From an uncultured Pseudomonadota bacterium (GTDB taxonomy: Bacteria > Pseudomonadota > Alphaproteobacteria > RF32 > CAG-239), in contig CADBEI010000005.1 of assembly GCA_902793695.1 (NCBI GenBank), positions 1 to 60,347 on the forward strand: a stretch of DNA of 60,347 nt. The letters run 5' to 3'. The first letter of the stretch is position 1, and each line of letters begins with the position of its first letter. The position numbers and the translations under genes were made by a program. The notes beneath the pieces are model-generated. The model worked only from the letters and a program-made list of their open reading frames with translations, did no database searches and had not been told where the DNA came from. Positions 24,212-34,730 of this stretch are shown here, piece by piece.

Positions 24212-24736
24212 ATGAGTTTGACCGACATAAAAAAATCAATTCGCAATATTCCGGATTATCCGAAACCGGGGGTCCAGTTTAAGGACATTACCACCGCCAT
24301 GAAAAATCCGCAGGTTTTTAAGGAAATCATCGATATGATGACGGAGCATTTCCGCATGGAGAAAATCGATTATGTGGTCGGAATCGATGCCCGCGGATTT
24401 ATTTTTGGTGCGGCGTTGGCATATAAACTCGGCTGTGGTTTTGTGCCGGTGCGCAAACCGGGGAAACTGCCGGCGGACACAATATCCGAGGAATATGCTT
24501 TGGAATACGGCACGGATAAGCTCGAAATCCATAAAGATGCCCTAAAAAATGGCGACCGTGTGATTATTGTCGATGATTTAGTAGCCATCGGCGGCACGGC
24601 GGAAGCTGCGGCAAAATTAGTAAAACGCCTCGGAGCCGATATCGTATCATTTGCTTTTGTGGTTGAATTGATCGCACTCAAAGGACGTGATAAATTAGCA
24701 TCTTTAGCCGATGTTTATTCTTTGATTAAATTTTAA
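24212..24736 (+). CDS. apt: Adenine phosphoribosyltransferase
   Basis: Salvages adenine to AMP with PRPP. The 174-residue protein has '[18 protein letters not shown]' at the N-terminus and the flexible loop '[22 protein letters not shown]'. The PRPP-binding loop is '[14 protein letters not shown]', usually VDDLLATGGT, so the first Thr is Ile here. The start at 24212 is preferred over the longer frame from 24167, because GGAG lies about 9 bases upstream and the protein then has normal length. It converges on glgA with a 4-base overlap. Confidence 0.93.
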   Translation: MSLTDIKKSIRNIPDYPKPGVQFKDITTAMKNPQVFKEIIDMMTEHFRMEKIDYVVGIDARGFIFGAALAYKLGCGFVPVRKPGKLPADTISEEYALEYGTDKLEIHKDALKNGDRVIIVDDLVAIGGTAEAAAKLVKRLGADIVSFAFVVELIALKGRDKLASLADVYSLIKF

Positions 24737-26766
24737 ATTCTGCCGGTTTTGAATAAGTTATAGTATTTATAGACGGAACCGCCGTCGCACGACCAGCTGA
24801 AATCGTCACGCATAGCTTGCTGTTGCATTTTATGCATAACCTCCGGCGCCGTATAATAGCAGCGAATCGCCTTATCCAGCACCGCTTCATACGCATTCAG
24901 ATTATTTTGCAAATGTTGTGCCGCCGCATTGCTGCCATAAATTTTTTCTTTGCCGGCAAAAAACGCTTCGGTGCGAAAACCGTCAACCCCGTCTTCAATC
25001 GTATCAACCAAACCGCCGGTAGAAGTGGCTATCGGCAGTGTACCTTTGGCCATAGCTTCCATCTGCGTCAATCCGCACGGCTCAAAATACGACGGCATCA
25101 TATAAAAATCGGCCGCCAACTGCACCGAATATGCAAACTCGTCTTTATAACCGCGAAACACAAAAATACGTTTGGCAAAATCGCGAAACATCTGCTTGGC
25201 ATTATCTTTAAGCATCATCAAATCGCTGTATAAATCCTTATTGCCGGCACCACCTAAAATGAAAATCGGAAAATTATCCGGCGAATTTTTATAGCGGTCG
25301 ATAATATGCAAAATCGCGTGAATTGCCATATCGTACCCTTTTTGTTCGACCATGCGGCTGGTCATACAAATAATCGGTATCTTATCCACCTCGCCAACCA
25401 ACGAAGCAATATCTTCAAACTTATACAAATCAACCAGAGGAATTGTCTTATCTTTGTATTCGGCATCGGTAGCCAAACGCGAAAGCAGCTTCATACACTC
25501 ACGCTTGTTATGCAATTTGACGTTCAAACTTTTTTCATCATAAAATTTAAAGTCCGTAATTTTGAAAAAGTCGTTTATTTCTTTGATTTTTTGCTTATTC
25601 GGTGAAATCAAACGTTTTTCATAACCATTGACAATGCCGAAGAACGTGCGGTAATTTTTACGAATTTTCAAAATGTCACGAAAATCGAAACCGAAACTTT
25701 TTTCATTGGAAACTTCTTCCATATAATTTTTGGAAACCGTGATAATGCGGTCGGCCAAATGCATATTGCCGGAAGCCTGATTATATGTATCGCTGACAAT
25801 CAGGGTGTTTTGCGTGCGCGTATTGCTGTTTTTGACCGCTTTGGCATTTTTTAAGACCAGAGTAGCCAAATCTTCATACAACGAATTCAATATGCGTGAG
25901 GTGTTATTGTAATCCCAACCTTGATAACCCATGTGGTGCGCAATGTGAATAATCGGAATATTTTTGATTTTATCGGCATTTTCGCGTGTCATTCGTCCAA
26001 TAAACACCTTGGCCAAGGTCAGATATTTGGTTAAGCCGGAAAGTGCGCCGCTGTGCCAATCATTGGCAATCAAGATATTGGGCAGGGTAAATTCTTTATT
26101 TTTGACGGACAGTGCCTTTTCCAGCATAGTATAAACCACTTTGGAAAAGAAAGCAAAACGCTCGACCTCGTCAACATTATCTTTATTGAGCACATAACAA
26201 CCGGTCTGTCCCGAAGGATTTTCCGGCGCCGGATTTATCCCGAAAAATCTGTCGTTGCGCACAAAGTAATAAGTCACGCCGTTAAAACTGCCTTCATATA
26301 TTTCAACATCAAAAGTGCGTAATTTATACTTGCCGGCAAACAACATTTTGATATTTTTAATCAATTTCACCGACACCGATTTGCCTTCGGCACCATAATA
26401 CACTCCGTCAATCAACTCGGCCTTTTTCTTGCCGGTATCGCCCAAATACATCGGGGTTATAATACTGATGGAATGACCATCTTTACCGAATACGGTATTA
26501 AAATTTTCCGGCAGTTCGGAAGCTACCATTCCCAATCCGCCGCATTTCATAAACGTTGCGGTTTCGGCGCTTATCATCCAAGCGTTGATTTTATCTATCT
26601 GCGGCCACTCGGTATTGTTCAGACACTGTTTTTTTGCCATATTCTGGATTTCTGCTAGAATGTCGTTTTTCGGAACACCATAATTTATTATATATTTTTT
26701 CTTATTGAAATTCGTCGGCAAAAACTCAAAAACTTTCCGGCCCGAACCGATAACGACTGCACACAT
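24733..26766 (-). CDS. glgA: Glycogen (starch) synthase, GT5, enlarged
   Basis: Transfers glucose from ADP-glucose (or UDP-glucose) to growing alpha-1,4-glucan. GT5 marks are '[24 protein letters not shown]' (the KxGG motif), '[17 protein letters not shown]', and the C-terminal E-x7-E motif '[12 protein letters not shown]' followed by '[16 protein letters not shown]'. At 677 residues it is about 200 longer than typical GlgA: roughly 60 residues before the catalytic domain and extra segments around residues 300-440 (for example [18 protein letters not shown]). No other glycogen genes are adjacent. Its function as a storage-glucan synthase is inferred from family. Confidence 0.85.
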   Translation of the reverse strand: MCAVVIGSGRKVFEFLPTNFNKKKYIINYGVPKNDILAEIQNMAKKQCLNNTEWPQIDKINAWMISAETATFMKCGGLGMVASELPENFNTVFGKDGHSISIITPMYLGDTGKKKAELIDGVYYGAEGKSVSVKLIKNIKMLFAGKYKLRTFDVEIYEGSFNGVTYYFVRNDRFFGINPAPENPSGQTGCYVLNKDNVDEVERFAFFSKVVYTMLEKALSVKNKEFTLPNILIANDWHSGALSGLTKYLTLAKVFIGRMTRENADKIKNIPIIHIAHHMGYQGWDYNNTSRILNSLYEDLATLVLKNAKAVKNSNTRTQNTLIVSDTYNQASGNMHLADRIITVSKNYMEEVSNEKSFGFDFRDILKIRKNYRTFFGIVNGYEKRLISPNKQKIKEINDFFKITDFKFYDEKSLNVKLHNKRECMKLLSRLATDAEYKDKTIPLVDLYKFEDIASLVGEVDKIPIICMTSRMVEQKGYDMAIHAILHIIDRYKNSPDNFPIFILGGAGNKDLYSDLMMLKDNAKQMFRDFAKRIFVFRGYKDEFAYSVQLAADFYMMPSYFEPCGLTQMEAMAKGTLPIATSTGGLVDTIEDGVDGFRTEAFFAGKEKIYGSNAAAQHLQNNLNAYEAVLDKAIRCYYTAPEVMHKMQQQAMRDDFSWSCDGGSVYKYYNLFKTGRI

Positions 26767-26919
26767 ATCCTGCCTTTCAACACCTAAAAATTATATTCTG
26801 CGAATCAATATATACCTTTTCTTTATAACCTTCAACAAAAAAAACGGCTCTTGACTTATGAAATATTAACCACTAAGTTTTATGATATATGATATGTTGT
26901 TTTTTTGCAGAGGGAAATT

Positions 26920-27489
26920 ATGACTAAAGATAAAAAATTCAAACAGCCGGAGATTGAAGACAAAGAGCCGAAAATCGAACAAGCTCAAACCGAAGAAAAC
27001 GTTGAAAATATCGAACAATCTGAAGATGAACTGGCCGTTTTGGCTGAAGAAAATGCCAAACTTAAAGATGCATATTTGCGTGCTTGCGCTGAATCCGAAA
27101 ACGTAAAAAAACGTTGTCAGCAAGAAATTGAAAAAAATACCAAATTTGCCCTATCCTCTTTTGCCAAAGAGTTGTTGACCGTTGCCGATAATCTGCATCG
27201 AGCCGTTACTTCCGTAAGTGCCGAACAAGCCGAACAATGCCGTCCGTTATTGGAAGGAGTGGAAATGACGCAAAACGAGCTTTCTAAAGTTTTTGCCAAG
27301 TTCGGTATCAAAAAAATTGACAGTCTGGATAAAGTTTTTGACCCTAACTTCGAACAGGTGGTACAAGAAGTGGAAGACCCTTCAAAGCCTGCCGGCACAG
27401 TTATCGCCGAGTTGCAGTCGGGATACCTGATTAACGACCGCATCTTGCGTGAAGCCATGGTAATCGTTACCAAGGGCGGAAAAAAATAA
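26920..27489 (+). CDS. grpE: Nucleotide-exchange factor GrpE
   Basis: Cochaperone that releases ADP from DnaK. The 189-residue protein has an acidic, disordered N-terminus, then a long coiled-coil helix (LAVLAEENAKLKDAYLRACAESENVKKR). The compact C-terminal beta domain ends in the signature 'AGTVIAELQSGYLINDRILREAMVIVTKG'. The start at 26920 is backed by AGAGGG about 6 bases upstream. RpoH, its likely heat-shock regulator, is encoded 7 kb away; a heat-shock promoter was not clearly seen. Confidence 0.95.
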   Translation: MTKDKKFKQPEIEDKEPKIEQAQTEENVENIEQSEDELAVLAEENAKLKDAYLRACAESENVKKRCQQEIEKNTKFALSSFAKELLTVADNLHRAVTSVSAEQAEQCRPLLEGVEMTQNELSKVFAKFGIKKIDSLDKVFDPNFEQVVQEVEDPSKPAGTVIAELQSGYLINDRILREAMVIVTKGGKK

Positions 27490-27599
27490 TTTTCGGGCCG
27501 TTTTCTCAATAAAATACGGCGGTTTTCGCATTCATTTTATGTGGTATATCTTGCAAATATTTATTTTATTCTGCAAAATATATCGCTATAATTCCGCGT

Positions 27600-28733
27600 A
27601 TGAGAATATTAAACAGATATATTGCCAAACAAATTATCGTCGGCTTTTTGCTGATTGCATTATCTTTGCTCGCCATGCTGTGGCTGACGCAATCGCTTCG
27701 TTTTGTGGAAATGGTTACGCGCCAAGGTTTGCCGGTTTATTTGTTTGTGCAAATGACCTCTCTTTTGATGCCGCGCATTTTCAACGTGTTGTCGCCGATT
27801 GCGCTGTTTGTCGCCGTTTTGTTTGTATATAATCGCATGATTGCCGACCGCGAATTGGTGGTTATGCAATCTTCCGGCATCAGCCCGTGGAAAAATGCAC
27901 AGGCGCCGCTTATGGTCGGTTTATTGCTGTCTTTGTTCGGAATCTATGTCATGAACTTCGGCATTCCACAGGCCGAGCAAAAATTTCGCGAATTGGAATG
28001 GCGGGTTAAGAACAACCTGACACAAGCCGTGTTTCGCGAAGGTGAATTTACTACTTTGAGTAACGGCATCACGGTATTTATTGATAAGCATGAAGCGGAC
28101 GGCTCGGTTACCGGTATTTTCGTCAGCGATGAGAGCAAGCCGGATGTAAAAGTTACGCTGACGGCGGAAAAAGGCCGCATGATTCAAACCGAAAAAGGAC
28201 CGCGAATTTTATTTATCAACGGCGTGCGACAAGAAATGAATAAAGAAACTTTTAAATTCAATATGCTGTCTTTTACGCGTTATTCAGCTGATTTCAACAG
28301 CGGCGGCGGAGCCAAGCGTAAGGAACAAACCGTGCGCGAAAAAAGTTTTTCCGAGTTAATAAATGCCGCCGACGATAAAACTTTGTCACCGCAAGATGTA
28401 CGCAAATTTGTGGTTGAAGGACATCGCCGAATTTTATATCCATTTTTCAATATGGTGTTGGCGTTGATTGCCTGTACCGGTCTTTTAATCAGCAACTTCA
28501 ATCGGCGCGGACAGACCAAGATTATTGCCATTGAAATAATTTGTATGATTTTAGTTGTCGGCAACGATTTGGCAATAACAAATTTAGCCGGACGTTCGCT
28601 TTATTTTGTACCGGTACTCTATGCAAATTGCATTTTACCGTTTTTGATTTGCCTTTATCTGTTGTTGTTTTATAACCCTTTCTATTTTTATCGCCGCGGT
28701 ACTGTTAAGGATTTGAAATATGCACATAAATGA
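27600..28733 (+). CDS. lptF: LPS export permease LptF
   Basis: Inner-membrane subunit of the LptB2FG transporter that extracts LPS and feeds the LptC-A-D bridge. 377 residues: three N-terminal helices, a periplasmic beta-jellyroll (about residues 130-255), then three C-terminal helices. 'RYIAKQIIVGFLLIALSLLAMLWLTQSLRF' and 'NRMIADRELVVMQSSGISPW' are the family's N-terminal marks. A TATAAT 7 bases before the ATG, with no Shine-Dalgarno sequence, suggests a leaderless message. It overlaps lptD by 14 bases; the usual neighbour lptG is absent here. Confidence 0.88.
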   Translation: MRILNRYIAKQIIVGFLLIALSLLAMLWLTQSLRFVEMVTRQGLPVYLFVQMTSLLMPRIFNVLSPIALFVAVLFVYNRMIADRELVVMQSSGISPWKNAQAPLMVGLLLSLFGIYVMNFGIPQAEQKFRELEWRVKNNLTQAVFREGEFTTLSNGITVFIDKHEADGSVTGIFVSDESKPDVKVTLTAEKGRMIQTEKGPRILFINGVRQEMNKETFKFNMLSFTRYSADFNSGGGAKRKEQTVREKSFSELINAADDKTLSPQDVRKFVVEGHRRILYPFFNMVLALIACTGLLISNFNRRGQTKIIAIEIICMILVVGNDLAITNLAGRSLYFVPVLYANCILPFLICLYLLLFYNPFYFYRRGTVKDLKYAHK

Positions 28734-31023
28734 ACGTAACCTTATAATCATTACATCTGTCCTGATGTTGGCGGGGTTGCCGGCGTTGGCCGTGACCGAG
28801 GCCGGAGAAGTTATGCGTCAGGAAAAGAAAAACCCCGGTGCCTCCTTATATGTTACGAACGATATTACAAATATCGGCTCCTTCGGTTCGGATGAATCTT
28901 CATCCGACGAAGGTGATGAAGCCATAGATTTTTCCGCCGACGAAATGATTAACGATGACGCAACGCAAGTTATAACCGCTCGCGGCAACGTTGAAGTTTT
29001 GTATAACGGTATGCGTATGACTACCGACAAGATTGTTTATGACCAAAATGCCGACACTCTTACGGCAATCGGAAACGTAAAAATGTATACGGCCGACGGT
29101 GCCGTAATCGACAGCGAACTCGTTTCCTTATCGGATAATATGTCGGTCGGCGCCATGAACAATGTTAAAGTTTTGATGAAGGATAAATCACACGTTACGG
29201 CCGAGTATTTCGTTAAAAAGAATAATCACACCAAGGTTATGCGCAACGCCACATATACCGCCTGCGATATTTGTGAAGGCAAAAGCCCGTTATGGCATAT
29301 CAGCGCGCGAAAAGTGCAACATCAGGAAGACGATAAAAACGTATATTACAATCATGCATTGGTTTATTTTAAGTATCTTCCGTTTTTCTACACGCCGTTT
29401 ATGACGCACCCTGATCCTACGGTAAAACGCCGTACCGGTTTGTTGGCTCCGACCATCGGCAGTTCCAACTATTTGGATGCTTATTTTCAGCCGCGTTTCT
29501 TTTGGGCGGTAGACGACCAGACCAATATTTTATTCTCGCCGATTTATTCCTCCGAAAAGGATATTGTTTGGAGTGGTAGTTTTTCGCATTATTTTTATAA
29601 CTCATACATTAACGTCAGCGGTTCGTATTTAGATGACAAGCCTAACAAGAACGATAAAAAATATAAATACCGCCCGAAACACCGCGGAAACATTTTTGCC
29701 GACGGCGTTACCGACATCAACAATGATTGGCGTCTGAAATATAACCTGAAATATGTTTCCGATTACGTTTACTTGAAAGATATGGATTTGGAATATCAAG
29801 ACGATGCGTGGCTTGTTTCTGATGTTAAATTTGAACGTTTTTCGGGACGCGACTATGCTTCGATTGAAGCTTATTATTACAAAATTCTCAGTTATAATCT
29901 GCATCAAAGTAACGTACAACAATTCAATACTTTGAACAAACGCAAACCGATTGTAGCGCCGTTGATTGAGGCGGAATTTTATTCGGATCCGCTAAAATGG
30001 GGTTCTTATTTGAAAAACGATTTCAGCACGGCATCGGTTTATCATCAAAACGGTTCGCAAACCCAACGAGTTACCTCTATTAATGCTTGGGAATTACCGC
30101 TTACCACTTCTTTTGGTGATAAATATCGGTTTGTTACCTCGCTAAAGTCCGACGTATATTACATAAACCGCTATCAATATAATAATCCGCAGAGTTACAC
30201 CGGCACCACGGCGCGCTTTTTCCCGCAGGCCGGTGTGGAATGGCATTTACCTTTTGTGCGAGCCACTTCAACTTCTCGGCAAATTGTAGAGCCTGTAATC
30301 GTCGGTGTGGTTTCTCCGGACGGCGGCAACAAGGTTGAAAAAATTCCGAATGAAGACAGCGAAGATGTTTATTTGGATGATACCAACGTTTTGGATTTGG
30401 ATCGTTATGCCGGTTACGATCGTAACGATACGGGCAGTCGCGTCAGCTACGGTTTACGTTGGAGTTCTTACGGCAATTTATTCGGTCGCACTTCCGCCTT
30501 TATTGCACAAAGTTTTGAACGCAATCGCTCTTCCAGTTTTATTCAAGGTTTGGATAATCAGGACGCAACCCATTTCAGCGACCTGGTCGGTCGTATCAAT
30601 GCAACCCCGAACAAATATTTGGATTTAAACTATCGCTTCCGTCTTGATAAAAATAATTTAAATGCTAAATACAGCGAATTGGGGACAAATATCGGTCCGG
30701 CGCTGTTAAAACTCAATGTTTCCTATATCTTTTTGCAAGGTAACACCCATTACATTGACAGATATTCGGAGCGCAAAGAGCTTTATACTTCGCTCAGCTC
30801 CGAGGTTACGGAAAATTGGAAATTATCAATTTATAATTTGGAGGACTTAACCAAGAAAAGACGCGGCCGTTTGGAACACGGCGGAACGGTTACTTATGAT
30901 GACGAGTGCTTTACTTGGAATTTGACCTTCAAAAAATATAACACCAGCAACCCGAATTTAGATAACAACTATGAGTTCGGTATGACATTTTACTTAAAAA
31001 CCGTAGGCGGCTTCGGTTCATAA
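28720..31023 (+). CDS. lptD: LPS-assembly protein LptD
   Basis: Outer-membrane beta-barrel that inserts LPS into the outer leaflet, together with LptE. The 767-residue protein has a signal peptide, an N-terminal OstA/LptA-like jellyroll (AIDFSADEMINDDATQVITARGNVEVLYNG), then the barrel with 'FFYTPFMTHPDPTVKRRTGLLAPTIGSS'. It ends in an aromatic-rich beta strand (GMTFYLKTVGGFGS). Cysteines in 'YTACDICEG' could form part of the maturation disulfides. It lies between lptF (overlap) and surA (14-base gap), an arrangement that couples LPS export and outer-membrane folding. Confidence 0.92.
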   Translation: MHINERNLIIITSVLMLAGLPALAVTEAGEVMRQEKKNPGASLYVTNDITNIGSFGSDESSSDEGDEAIDFSADEMINDDATQVITARGNVEVLYNGMRMTTDKIVYDQNADTLTAIGNVKMYTADGAVIDSELVSLSDNMSVGAMNNVKVLMKDKSHVTAEYFVKKNNHTKVMRNATYTACDICEGKSPLWHISARKVQHQEDDKNVYYNHALVYFKYLPFFYTPFMTHPDPTVKRRTGLLAPTIGSSNYLDAYFQPRFFWAVDDQTNILFSPIYSSEKDIVWSGSFSHYFYNSYINVSGSYLDDKPNKNDKKYKYRPKHRGNIFADGVTDINNDWRLKYNLKYVSDYVYLKDMDLEYQDDAWLVSDVKFERFSGRDYASIEAYYYKILSYNLHQSNVQQFNTLNKRKPIVAPLIEAEFYSDPLKWGSYLKNDFSTASVYHQNGSQTQRVTSINAWELPLTTSFGDKYRFVTSLKSDVYYINRYQYNNPQSYTGTTARFFPQAGVEWHLPFVRATSTSRQIVEPVIVGVVSPDGGNKVEKIPNEDSEDVYLDDTNVLDLDRYAGYDRNDTGSRVSYGLRWSSYGNLFGRTSAFIAQSFERNRSSSFIQGLDNQDATHFSDLVGRINATPNKYLDLNYRFRLDKNNLNAKYSELGTNIGPALLKLNVSYIFLQGNTHYIDRYSERKELYTSLSSEVTENWKLSIYNLEDLTKKRRGRLEHGGTVTYDDECFTWNLTFKKYNTSNPNLDNNYEFGMTFYLKTVGGFGS

Positions 31024-31037
31024 AAATAGGAGAGAAA

Positions 31038-32237
31038 ATGAAAAAAACAATAATATTTTTTGCAGTATTTTTTACCTGTATTTCCGCGGTAAAAGCTGAA
31101 GATGTTAATTTGAAAGAAATTGATACCGAATCGCGTGCATCTCAGCCGAGCACCAATTCCATTATGTTTCGCCGCAATGCCGAACAATATAATATGCTGA
31201 CCGACGAGCAAAAAGAAGAAATATCGAAACAGCGTGAGATTATGCGTAAACGCGCAGAGGATTATGCCAAACAACAAGAAGAAATGGCACGGAGACAAGC
31301 GCAATACGAAGCGCAAATGCGTGCGGCCGAAGAAGCCGAGCGCCGCCGTCAGGAAGCACTGCGACCGATTACATTGTACGGCAACAAACTAAAAATATTC
31401 GCATTGGTAAACGGCGAAGTTATCTCAAGCAGCGATATGCAAAGCCGTATAAATGCCTTTATTTTAACTACCGGAATTCCGTATAACGCTCAAACCAAAA
31501 AAATGATAACCGACCGTGTTCTGCAGGGCGCGATTGATGAAAAGCTCAAATTGCAGGAAGCCAAAAAGAATAAAATTCGCGTAACTTCGCACGAAATCAA
31601 TAAAGCCGTTGAAGCTTTTGAAAAAGGTAATAATTTGCCGGCCGGTGAATTGCGCAAAATTCTGGCCGAAGCCAATGTCAGTATGAAAGTTTGGGCGACG
31701 CAAATCGAAGCGGATATCGCTTGGAAAAAACTTATCAACAGTAAAGCATACAGTCATATTTCCGTCAGCGAAACCGAAATTAACCGCACTATTGATGAGG
31801 TCAAAAAAGATATGTCACAGCATAAAAAAATGGTTTCCGAAATCGTTATCAGCAAAAAAGACGCCAAAGAAATCAATTCTTTGGTGGCAACATTGCGTCA
31901 GGACCCGCGTTTTGAACTTTATGCTTCGCAATTTTCACAAAGTCCGAGTGCAGCTAACGGCGGACGTTTGGGTTGGGTTACCAAAGGCAAATTGCCGGCT
32001 GTTTTTGAAAAAGCACTGGAAAAAATGAAAGAAGGCGACGTTTCCAATCCGATTGCTTACGGTAACGATTATTATATCTTGAAACTTGATAAGATTTTCG
32101 ACCCGCAACGTGATGCTAAATCATTCCCGAGCAAAAAGGAAATTCGCGCTTATCTGCAAAATAAGAAAATAGAAGAATTTTCCATTAAATATATGCGTGA
32201 TTTGCGCAATAAAGCCCTGATTGAAAAGAAGATATGA
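31038..32237 (+). CDS. surA: SurA-type periplasmic chaperone/peptidyl-prolyl isomerase
   Basis: Helps outer-membrane proteins, including LptD, to fold. 399 residues: a signal peptide ending in AVKA, a long charged helical insert (EIMRKRAEDYAKQQEEMARR..., about residues 55-105), the SurA N-terminal domain (FALVNGEVISSSDMQSRINAFILTTG), and one parvulin domain around residues 265-355 (VSEIVISKKDAKE ... GGRLGWVTKGKLP). E. coli SurA has two parvulin domains; one is usual in Alphaproteobacteria. Its stop overlaps the rsmA start by 4 bases. Confidence 0.9.
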   Translation: MKKTIIFFAVFFTCISAVKAEDVNLKEIDTESRASQPSTNSIMFRRNAEQYNMLTDEQKEEISKQREIMRKRAEDYAKQQEEMARRQAQYEAQMRAAEEAERRRQEALRPITLYGNKLKIFALVNGEVISSSDMQSRINAFILTTGIPYNAQTKKMITDRVLQGAIDEKLKLQEAKKNKIRVTSHEINKAVEAFEKGNNLPAGELRKILAEANVSMKVWATQIEADIAWKKLINSKAYSHISVSETEINRTIDEVKKDMSQHKKMVSEIVISKKDAKEINSLVATLRQDPRFELYASQFSQSPSAANGGRLGWVTKGKLPAVFEKALEKMKEGDVSNPIAYGNDYYILKLDKIFDPQRDAKSFPSKKEIRAYLQNKKIEEFSIKYMRDLRNKALIEKKI

Positions 32238-33067
32238 TAAACGAACTGCCAAGTTTGCGCGATACCGTTGAGCAATACGGATTGCTGGCCAAAAAATCTC
32301 TCGGCCAGAACTTTTTGCTGGATATGAATATTACCGACAAGATTATCCGTTGCTCTTTGGAGGCGCAAGGCAAGGCAAATTTTCAAAACGAAAATGTTTA
32401 TGAAATCGGTCCGGGACCGGGAGGGTTGACGCGCGCCATTCTGAAAGCGAATCCGCAGAAACTGACGGTGATTGAAATGGACAGCCGTTGTATTGAGATT
32501 ATGCACGACATAAAAAAACTTGTCGGTGAGCAGCTGCAAATTGTGGAAGGCGATGCTCTGCAATACGATTTTACCACCGACCGAGAAGCCGTTAAAAATA
32601 TTGTCAGCAATCTGCCTTACAACATTTCCGTGCCGCTGTTGCTTAATTGGCTGAAAAATATGCAAAATTTTGCTAGCTTAACCTTGATGTTTCAAAAGGA
32701 AGTTGCCGAGCGTATTACGGCCGAGCCTGACAATAAAACTTACGGACGAATATCGGTTATGGCGCAACTTACCTGTAAAATCAAAACGCTGTTCAACCTT
32801 AATCCGAACTGTTTTGTGCCGGCGCCGAAAATATGGTCGACCGTGCTTTTGTTTGAGCCGCTTGCGACAATTCCACCGGCTGACATATTGCAAAAAGTGG
32901 AAAAACTGACCGAATTGGCTTTCAATCAGAGGCGCAAAATGTTACGGCAGAGTTTGAAATCAGTGGTGAATCTGCAACAAATTTGCGAACAGGTAAATAT
33001 AGACCCGACCGCGCGCGCCGAAAATCTGACACCGCAACAATATCTGAAACTGGCTGAATTGATTTAA
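32234..33067 (+). CDS. rsmA: 16S rRNA dimethyltransferase RsmA (KsgA)
   Basis: Dimethylates two adjacent adenines near the 3' end of 16S rRNA during small-subunit assembly. 277 residues with 'KKSLGQNFLLD', the SAM motif 'YEIGPGPGGLTRAIL' and the catalytic 'NLPYNISVPLL'; a C-terminal helical domain contains 'NQRRKMLRQSLK'. ATGA overlap with surA shows coupling. In other Alphaproteobacteria pdxA lies between surA and rsmA; it is absent here. Confidence 0.95.
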   Translation: MINELPSLRDTVEQYGLLAKKSLGQNFLLDMNITDKIIRCSLEAQGKANFQNENVYEIGPGPGGLTRAILKANPQKLTVIEMDSRCIEIMHDIKKLVGEQLQIVEGDALQYDFTTDREAVKNIVSNLPYNISVPLLLNWLKNMQNFASLTLMFQKEVAERITAEPDNKTYGRISVMAQLTCKIKTLFNLNPNCFVPAPKIWSTVLLFEPLATIPPADILQKVEKLTELAFNQRRKMLRQSLKSVVNLQQICEQVNIDPTARAENLTPQQYLKLAELI

Positions 33068-33071
33068 TTTA

Positions 33072-33650
33072 TTACCAAATATGGCACAAAAAGATGGCCC
33101 ACATTCCGCACCAAAAAGCGAATATGAAGCACATAAACGCACGGCTGTCCAGATTGCTGTCTGCCGATTCATCGACAACTTCGCCGTATTTGTTGGCCCC
33201 GATAACACCGCGACCGCACAAAATCCAACACAAAAACGAACAATAAATCATTGCGGCAGCTAATAAATAAAGTAATCCTGCCGTATAGCCGAATCCCCAC
33301 AATCCTAACACAAGCAACGCCAGTGCCGTCGCCGGTAAACACCACCATCCGGATAGCGATATATCATGCAAGCGACGCACGGTTATGGTAGTTGCCGGCA
33401 ACAAGAAATACAGTGCAAAAATGCCGATGACGATTTTAGCTTCACCAAAGAAACGACCGCATAAAATCAATAACAAAAATATGATCAGGCTGACAGACTG
33501 AAAAGCCCAGAAATCGTAGCGCGAAGTTCGCCCTTTCAATACCAGCATTTGCATAATCGCATTGTTCCAACGAGATAAGATACGATTTTGCGACATCGAC
33601 GCTGTTTTATTTTGCTCTTTAATTTCAGTTGTGTTTTCCATCTGAGTCAT
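33072..33650 (-). CDS. DUF805 membrane protein
   Basis: A 192-residue protein with the DUF805 signature: 'LKGRTSRYDFWAF' followed by hydrophobic helices and 'RRLHDISLSGWW'. There are about five membrane segments; the C-terminal one (FMCFIFAFWCGMWAIFL) is separated by an acidic loop. Function is unknown. It converges on rsmA with a 4-base gap. The start has only a weak ribosome site (AGCAGGT); an ATG four codons downstream (MENTTEIKEQ) is an alternative. Confidence 0.82.
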   Translation of the reverse strand: MTQMENTTEIKEQNKTASMSQNRILSRWNNAIMQMLVLKGRTSRYDFWAFQSVSLIIFLLLILCGRFFGEAKIVIGIFALYFLLPATTITVRRLHDISLSGWWCLPATALALLVLGLWGFGYTAGLLYLLAAAMIYCSFLCWILCGRGVIGANKYGEVVDESADSNLDSRAFMCFIFAFWCGMWAIFLCHIW

Positions 33651-33663
33651 ACCTGCTAAAATC

Positions 33664-33705
33664 AGTACGGTGCCTCCCGTTGCCGGAAAGCACCGTCATT
33701 TCAAA
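33664..33705 (-). terminator. Hairpin after tsf
   Basis: Minus-strand ACGGTGC pairs with GCACCGT, with inner pairs TTCCGG/CGGGAG-type in the loop. It directly follows the tsf stop. The T-run is weak (ACTGATTTTA), so termination may be partial. Confidence 0.55.
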
Positions 33706-33706
33706 A

Positions 33707-34630
33707 TTATTTTGCCAATTGAGCTTGAACTTCTGCGGCAAAATCTTCTTCTTTTTTCTGCAAGCCGTCGCCTAGTTTAAAGAACACATAGTCCGTCAAT
33801 TTGATGTCGGCACCGCATTCTTTAGCCTTTTCGGCAATAACGTCTTTAACTTTTTTATCCGGATCCATAATGTAGTTTTGTTCTTCCAAAACAACTTCTT
33901 CATAGAACTTGCGGATACGACCTTCCACCATTTTTTCGATGATGGCAGCCGGTTTGCCGGAAGTAGCAGCCTGCTCTGCAAAAATAGATTTTTCATGTTC
34001 TACCGCAGCCGGATCAACACCAGCCACATTCAAAGCAATCGGCTGAGCAGCGGCAACATGCATTGCAATATGCTTACCCAAATCAGCCAACTGTGCCTTA
34101 TCTGCCGTAGATTCCAACGCAACCAACACACCGATTTTACCTAAACCGGCGCGTGCCGCATTGTGAATATAAGAGCAAACCAAACCGTTGTTAACGCTGA
34201 CAACTTTAGCACGACGCAAGTTCATATTTTCGCCGATGCGGGCAACCATATCGGTCAAGCGTTCGCCAAAGGTTTTACCGCTGGCATCGGTAGCGTTCTT
34301 CATAGCTTCAACATCGCCGTTGTTTGCCAATGCAACTTTAGCGGCATCTTCAACATAAGCTTGGAAAATATCATTTTTAGCCACGAAATCGGTTTCGGAG
34401 TTAACTTCAACTGCCGCACCTTTATTGCCTTCAACATAAACCGCAACCAAACCTTCGGCGGCAATGCGGCTGGATTTTTTAGCGGCCGAGGCCAAACCTT
34501 TTTTGCGCAACCAATCAACGGCCGTTTCCATATTCCCGTTTGCTTCAACCAAAGCCTTTTTGCAATCAAGCATACCGGCGCCGGTTGTTTCTCTCAATTC
34601 TTTTACCATAGCGGCTGTAATATCTGCCAT
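33707..34630 (-). CDS. tsf: Elongation factor Ts
   Basis: Guanine-nucleotide exchange factor for EF-Tu, 307 residues. The N-terminal UBA-like domain is '[38 protein letters not shown]'; the core includes '[14 protein letters not shown]' with the conserved TDF contact to EF-Tu. The C-terminal dimerisation and coiled-coil parts follow. It is downstream of rpsB with a 100-base gap, the usual rpsB-tsf operon. pyrH and frr, common next genes, are not here. Confidence 0.96.
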   Translation of the reverse strand: MADITAAMVKELRETTGAGMLDCKKALVEANGNMETAVDWLRKKGLASAAKKSSRIAAEGLVAVYVEGNKGAAVEVNSETDFVAKNDIFQAYVEDAAKVALANNGDVEAMKNATDASGKTFGERLTDMVARIGENMNLRRAKVVSVNNGLVCSYIHNAARAGLGKIGVLVALESTADKAQLADLGKHIAMHVAAAQPIALNVAGVDPAAVEHEKSIFAEQAATSGKPAAIIEKMVEGRIRKFYEEVVLEEQNYIMDPDKKVKDVIAEKAKECGADIKLTDYVFFKLGDGLQKKEEDFAAEVQAQLAK

Positions 34631-34730
34631 TATTTTAATCCCTTATTATCAAAATTTCAACTTTTCAAACACGGCGCGGCAATCGGATAAACCGCCGCGC
34701 CATTCAATCCATACCAAATCGGCTTAAAGC

